64,000 bases of DNA. Origin: Paenibacillus sophorae. GTDB lineage: Bacteria > Bacillota > Bacilli > Paenibacillales > Paenibacillaceae. A program made the position numbers and the translations under genes. Shown piece after piece: positions 59,972 through 64,000 of the stretch; position 1 is the stretch's first letter; each line of letters begins with the position of its first letter. The DNA is taken from the NCBI RefSeq assembly GCF_018966525.1, contig NZ_CP076607.1, forward strand, positions 3,100,001 to 3,164,000. Reading direction: 5' to 3'. The notes under the pieces were generated by a model. That model ran no database searches. It was given only the letters and a program-made list of their open reading frames with translations, and was not told where the DNA came from.

Positions 59972-61681
59972 GTGAATGAAGTAAAAAGACAGGAGTGGTG
60001 GCGGCGCTCCACGGTGTATCAGGTATACCCTAAGAGCTTTAAGGATACGACAGGCAGCGGACAGGGCGATATCCGGGGGCTGCTGGAGAAGCTGGATTAT
60101 CTGCAGGATCTCGGAATCGACATTATTTGGCTCCAGCCGGTATACGTTTCACCGCAAAATGATAACGGTTACGACGTCGCTGATTATTGTGAAATCGACC
60201 CGCAGTTCGGCACGATGGAGGATTTTGACGAGCTGGCAGCCGAAGTCCGGCGCAGAGGCATGAATCTGATGCTGGACATTGTCGTCAACCATTCGTCAAC
60301 GGAGCATAAGTGGTTCCAGGAGGCCAAGAAATCAAAGGACAATCCGTACCGTGATTATTATATCTGGAGAGATCCGAAACCGGATGGAAGCGCCCCTAAC
60401 AATTGGGAGTCCAAATTCGGCGGCTCCGCTTGGCAGTTTGATGAAGGCACGGGCCAGTATTTTCTCACGCTGTTCGACAAAACTCAGGCCGATCTCAACT
60501 GGGAGAATCCGAAGGTAAGGGAAGAAGTTTACCACCTGATGAGCTTCTGGGCGAACAAGGGGGTTTCCGGGTTCCGGATGGATGTCATCAACCTGATATC
60601 CAAGGATCAGGAGTTCCCGGAGGACGACGGCAGCGTTTCGCCGGGAGACGGAAGGAAGTACTATACGGACGGACCGAGGGTTCACGAGTATCTCAAGGAA
60701 ATGAATCAGAGAGTATTCGGCCCTGATACGGTAACGGTGGGTGAAATGTCTTCCACAAGTCTGGAGCACTGTATACGGTATTCGAATCCGGAGGAACGGG
60801 AGTTCTCGATGACCTTCAACTTCCATCACTTAAAAGTCGATTATCCCGGCGGAAAAAAGTGGGAGCTTATGCCTTACGATTTCGAGCAGCTCAAAGCGCT
60901 GCTGTCGGAGTGGCAGACCGGGATGCAGCAGGGGGGCGGCTGGAATGCCCTGTTCCTGAACAACCACGATCAGCCGCGGGCATTGTCCAGATTCGCCGAT
61001 GACGGCGAGTACCGGGTGGAAAGCGCAAAAATGCTGGCAACAACACTGCATGGTCTACAGGGAACGCCTTACGTGTTTCAAGGTGAAGAAATCGGCATGC
61101 CGAACCCGTACTGGAACCATATCGGCGAGCTGCGGGATATCGAATCTCTGAACATGTATGTCATCCTGCAGGAACAGGGAAAGACCCCGGAAGAGGCGCT
61201 GGATATTATCCGTGAACGGTCCCGTGACAACTCCCGCACACCCATGCAATGGGATGACGGTTCGCAGGCGGGCTTTACAACCGGAACGCCGTGGATTAAG
61301 GTGGATGAACGCTACCGTGAAATTAATGTACAGAACCAATTGAACGATCCGGATTCCGTGTACAGCCATTATAAGAAGCTGATTGCGCTGCGTAAGGAAA
61401 TTGATGCTTTGACCGATGGGAAATATGAGCGTCTGGATGAAGGCCACCCGCAGGTGTTCGCTTATGCGCGGATTACCAATGAGGAGACCGTGGTGGTGGT
61501 TTCCAATTTCAGCGGCAGCGGCGCTGTCTTCAATTTCCCGGAAGAGTTTGCGGCAAAGCACATTGGCGGGGGCATAGCGGAGCTGCTGGCCGGTAATACG
61601 AAACCGTCTCCGGCGCTGGAAGCGCGGATTGAACTAACACCGTACTCCTCCTATATGTGGATCATTCGTCAGACTGCATAA
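59972..61681 (+). CDS. treA: trehalose-6-phosphate hydrolase (phospho-alpha-(1,1)-glucosidase)
   Basis: A 569-residue cytoplasmic GH13 enzyme that cleaves trehalose 6-phosphate into glucose and glucose 6-phosphate. WWRRSTVYQVYPKSFKDTTG at the start, nucleophile Asp in GFRMDVINLISK, acid/base Glu in TVGEMSST and the transition-state Asp in NNHDQPR. The length fits TreA. GTG start after GGGGGGATC. First gene of the tre operon behind two TreR operators, 25 nt before treP. Confidence 0.95.
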   Translation: MNEVKRQEWWRRSTVYQVYPKSFKDTTGSGQGDIRGLLEKLDYLQDLGIDIIWLQPVYVSPQNDNGYDVADYCEIDPQFGTMEDFDELAAEVRRRGMNLMLDIVVNHSSTEHKWFQEAKKSKDNPYRDYYIWRDPKPDGSAPNNWESKFGGSAWQFDEGTGQYFLTLFDKTQADLNWENPKVREEVYHLMSFWANKGVSGFRMDVINLISKDQEFPEDDGSVSPGDGRKYYTDGPRVHEYLKEMNQRVFGPDTVTVGEMSSTSLEHCIRYSNPEEREFSMTFNFHHLKVDYPGGKKWELMPYDFEQLKALLSEWQTGMQQGGGWNALFLNNHDQPRALSRFADDGEYRVESAKMLATTLHGLQGTPYVFQGEEIGMPNPYWNHIGELRDIESLNMYVILQEQGKTPEEALDIIRERSRDNSRTPMQWDDGSQAGFTTGTPWIKVDERYREINVQNQLNDPDSVYSHYKKLIALRKEIDALTDGKYERLDEGHPQVFAYARITNEETVVVVSNFSGSGAVFNFPEEFAAKHIGGGIAELLAGNTKPSPALEARIELTPYSSYMWIIRQTA

Positions 61682-61706
61682 CATAAACGAAGGGAGCAAC
61701 AAGCGA

Positions 61707-63776
61707 ATGGCATTAAATAGAGCAAGCGTGGAAGAGATCGTACGGGCTGTCGGCGGAGCGGACAACATCGAAGGTGCAACGCACTGTGTAACGAGATTGA
61801 GATTCGCCTTGGTTGACGAGAAAAAAGTGGATCAAAAGCTGCTGGAGCAGAACGATCTGGTAAAAGGGCACTTTTCCTCCCAGGGGCAATTCCAGGTTGT
61901 CATCGGACCCGGGCTCGTAGACAAGGTATATGATGAGATGATGACCATTACCGGGGGGCAGCGTTCCTCCAAGGATGACGTCAAGAAGCTGGCGGGCAAG
62001 AAGCAAAATCCGCTGCAGCAGGCGATCAAGACGCTGGCGGATATCTTTATTCCGATTTTGCCGGCTATCGTCACCGCTGGCTTGCTGCTTGGCATCAATA
62101 ATATTTTGACGGGACCCGGCATCTTCTTTGAAGGGCGGTCCCTGGTGCAGGAATACCCGGCATGGACGGACTTCGCCGGCATAATCAACCTGATCGCCAA
62201 TACCGCTTTCACCTTCCTGCCGGCGCTTATCGGCTGGTCCGCTGTGAACCGGTTCGGCGGCAGTCCGCTTCTCGGGATTGTGCTCGGCCTGATCCTCGTT
62301 CATCCGGATCTGCTGAATGCCTGGGGCTACGCCCAGGCCGCGCAGGAAGGCACGATTCCTCACTGGAATCTGTTCGGATGGCAGCTGGAGAAAATCGGCT
62401 ATCAGGGACAGGTCCTTCCTGTGCTTGTATCCGCTTACCTGCTCGCACGGATTGAGAAATTTCTGAATAAAAGGGTTCATGATTCCATCAAGCTGCTCGT
62501 CGTCGCTCCGGTGGCGCTGCTGGTAACGGGCTTTCTGGCCTTTACAATCATTGGGCCGATCACCTTTGCGATCGGAAACGCAATCACGAACGGATTGGTG
62601 CATGTGTTCAATACGCTTCCGGCCCTTGGCGGCCTGCTGTACGGCGGTATTTACGCGCTGCTGGTTGTAACCGGAATGCATCATACGTTTCTGGCTGTTG
62701 ACGTTCAGCTCATCGGAAGCAAGGGAGGGACTTTCCTGTGGCCGATGCTGGCGCTTTCCAATATCGCTCAAGGCTCGGCGGCGCTTGCTATGCTGTTAGT
62801 GTTCCGCGAGCAAAAGTCCAAGGGCTTGGCCGTTACTTCGTCTATCTCGGCATTTCTCGGGGTAACCGAACCGGCGATATTCGGTGTTAACATCCGCTAT
62901 AAATATCCGTTCATCTTCGGCATGATCGGTTCCGCTTTAGGCGGATTGGTGCTGACCATCAATCACGTTCTGGCTTCATCCATCGGTGTCGGCGGCGTGC
63001 CTGGCTTCCTGTCCATATTTCCGAACCAGTGGGGCGTCTTCTTCATCGGAATGGCTATCGTGCTTGTCGTTCCGTTCCTGCTGACTGCGGCTTATGGAAA
63101 AGTTGCTGCCCGGAAGAGCGGGAACACAGTAGCGGACAATGAATCATCGTTGGCACCCGTTTCCACCGCGACCGCTGCGGCAGCCGCTGTCTCCGCTGAA
63201 AATACTGTGAATTCCGCCACTGCGAGTTCCGCTGTGCGGGCTTCTGCTCCGGCTAACGATTCCAAAGCGGCCTCATCTCTCTCAGCCGGGAACGCTGTCA
63301 ACGTGCTGGATATTTACGCACCGCTTTCCGGCAAGGCCGTACCTCTGGAGCATGTGCCCGACCCGGCTTTTGCCGAACGTCAAATGGGCCAGGGCATTGC
63401 CATTGAGCCTTCGGATGGCCGGGTCGTCGCTCCGTTCGACGGCAAGGTAGTGCACATGATCAAGAGCAAACACGCCATTATTTTGGAACATGCGACCGGC
63501 GTCCAAATCCTGATTCATGTCGGCATCAATACCGTGTCTTTAAAAGGCGCTCCCTTTACCACGCATGTCGGAATCGACGATGAAGTTAAGGCCGGTCAGC
63601 TGCTGCTAGAATTCGACAGGGAAGCCATCCTTCAGGCCAGACTTCCGGTTATTACTCCGATCATCGTTCCGGACGGGCAGCAGATTGTGGAACAGGTGAC
63701 CGAGGAACTTCTGGATCAAGCAGTCGCAGGCAAGGATGTTGTATTGAAGATTCGTTTGTCCTCCCAAGGTCTCTAA
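61707..63776 (+). CDS. treP: PTS trehalose-specific EIIBCA
   Basis: A 689-residue permease that imports and phosphorylates trehalose. EIIB (1-90) has the phosphorylated Cys27 in GATHCVTRLRF. EIIC spans about residues 105-460 with some ten membrane segments. A linker rich in Ala and Ser (about 475-530) leads to an EIIA domain with His604 in ILIHVGINTV. Bacillus subtilis TreP lacks EIIA, so this version is self-sufficient. The ribosome site is GAAGGGAGC. EIIBCA is certain; trehalose specificity follows from treA, treR and the operators. Confidence 0.93.
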   Translation: MALNRASVEEIVRAVGGADNIEGATHCVTRLRFALVDEKKVDQKLLEQNDLVKGHFSSQGQFQVVIGPGLVDKVYDEMMTITGGQRSSKDDVKKLAGKKQNPLQQAIKTLADIFIPILPAIVTAGLLLGINNILTGPGIFFEGRSLVQEYPAWTDFAGIINLIANTAFTFLPALIGWSAVNRFGGSPLLGIVLGLILVHPDLLNAWGYAQAAQEGTIPHWNLFGWQLEKIGYQGQVLPVLVSAYLLARIEKFLNKRVHDSIKLLVVAPVALLVTGFLAFTIIGPITFAIGNAITNGLVHVFNTLPALGGLLYGGIYALLVVTGMHHTFLAVDVQLIGSKGGTFLWPMLALSNIAQGSAALAMLLVFREQKSKGLAVTSSISAFLGVTEPAIFGVNIRYKYPFIFGMIGSALGGLVLTINHVLASSIGVGGVPGFLSIFPNQWGVFFIGMAIVLVVPFLLTAAYGKVAARKSGNTVADNESSLAPVSTATAAAAAVSAENTVNSATASSAVRASAPANDSKAASSLSAGNAVNVLDIYAPLSGKAVPLEHVPDPAFAERQMGQGIAIEPSDGRVVAPFDGKVVHMIKSKHAIILEHATGVQILIHVGINTVSLKGAPFTTHVGIDDEVKAGQLLLEFDREAILQARLPVITPIIVPDGQQIVEQVTEELLDQAVAGKDVVLKIRLSSQGL

Positions 63777-63798
63777 GCAGAATTGGCTGTGGATAAAG

Positions 63799-63838
63799 GA
63801 AAGAAGCACAGTCCAAGGGGGCTGTGCTTCTTTCTATC
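63799..63838 (+). terminator. terminator between treP and treR
   Basis: GAAAGAAGCACAG (63799-63811) pairs with CTGTGCTTCTTTC (63822-63834). A strong 13-bp stem; read-through to treR would be partial. Confidence 0.75.
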
Positions 63839-63872
63839 TTCGGGTATGCTATAGATAGGATGGTGATAACCT

Positions 63873-64000
63873 GTGAACGGCAATATTTATTGGAATATTT
63901 ATAATGATTATGCAGAGAAAATCCAGAACGGCGGCATTCCAGCCGGCGCTAAAATCCCTTCGGAGAGCGAGCTCGCCGAAAGCTACGGAACATCAAGGGA
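63873..64000 (+). CDS. treR: GntR-family trehalose operon repressor, 3' end outside window
   Basis: The first 42 codons of a GntR regulator: GTG start after AGGATGG, then NIYWNIYNDYAEKIQNGGIP and KIPSESELAESYGTSR, the winged helix-turn-helix of the family. Position after treA-treP and the two operators identify it as TreR. The effector domain lies beyond the window. Confidence 0.85.
   Translation, partial: MNGNIYWNIYNDYAEKIQNGGIPAGAKIPSESELAESYGTSR

Noticed and set aside
61713..62771. 352-codon minus-strand frame opposite treP
   Set aside because: Antisense shadow; a membrane protein gene read backwards gives this type of polar sequence.
1..64000. CRISPR arrays, tRNA or rRNA genes
   Set aside because: No regularly spaced direct repeats and no tRNA cloverleaf or rRNA segments were found on reading.

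Overview
The window looks like a chromosome segment of a nitrogen-fixing Paenibacillus (Bacillota). The grounds are Gram-positive ribosome binding sites, S-layer homology domains, a Bacillus-type TreR/TreA/TreP trehalose operon, GlnR-type operators and many Firmicutes insertion sequences. The species cannot be fixed from the sequence alone. The outstanding content is a complete iron-only (Anf) nitrogenase locus at about 43.7-57.5 kb, and a low-GC biosynthetic island at about 24.2-34.6 kb whose product I cannot name.

Layout. 0-5.6 kb: the 3' part of a VanS-like histidine kinase, an exported SLH metallophosphoesterase, and a divergent LysR/MFS pair. 5.7-10 kb (minus): a four-gene operon of an SsuD-like flavin monooxygenase, a radical SAM enzyme with an unusual CX8CX2C motif, an FMN-binding split-barrel protein and an S-adenosylmethionine synthetase. 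10.3-14.6 kb: a sugar ABC importer (two permeases and a lipoprotein) divergent from an AraC regulator. 14.8-16.8 kb: two overlapping genes resembling DUF6323 and DUF6179. 17-22.7 kb: aldo/keto reductase, an orphan glycyl-radical activase, a small membrane-anchored protein, a stand-alone AICAR formyltransferase, and an N-terminally truncated DUF4179-like protein next to a decayed IS.

24.2-34.6 kb is a very AT-rich island. It starts with a short peptide reading frame that has its own promoter and terminator but carries a one-base frame defect. After a group II intron remnant come an acyl-AMP ligase, a class III aminotransferase (C-terminus rewritten by an ISL3 insertion with a perfect 8-bp target duplication), an SDR, a crotonyl-CoA-reductase-like enzyme, a radical SAM/SPASM enzyme and a 14-TM MFS exporter. 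A group II intron follows directly behind a terminator; its domain V is split by an IS1182-type element. Beyond it lie a copper amine oxidase pseudogene, an IS3 remnant, an MFS exporter and an SDR.

43.7-57.5 kb: ferredoxin; nifB, nifE-like, nifN-like and nifX-like cofactor genes; then anfH-anfD-anfG-anfK, three accessory genes (HEPN-like, class I glutamine amidotransferase, flavin split barrel with a His-rich tail) and a split homocitrate synthase (omega then alpha). A perfect GlnR box lies upstream of anfH and a one-mismatch box upstream of nifB, so nitrogen control is likely. NifB makes the core cluster, the E/N pair would mature it, homocitrate comes from the split NifV, and AnfHDGK is the enzyme.

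57.8-64 kb: an azoreductase, an EamA transporter with a possible leader-peptide attenuator, and treA-treP-treR with two identical TreR operators around a near-consensus promoter.
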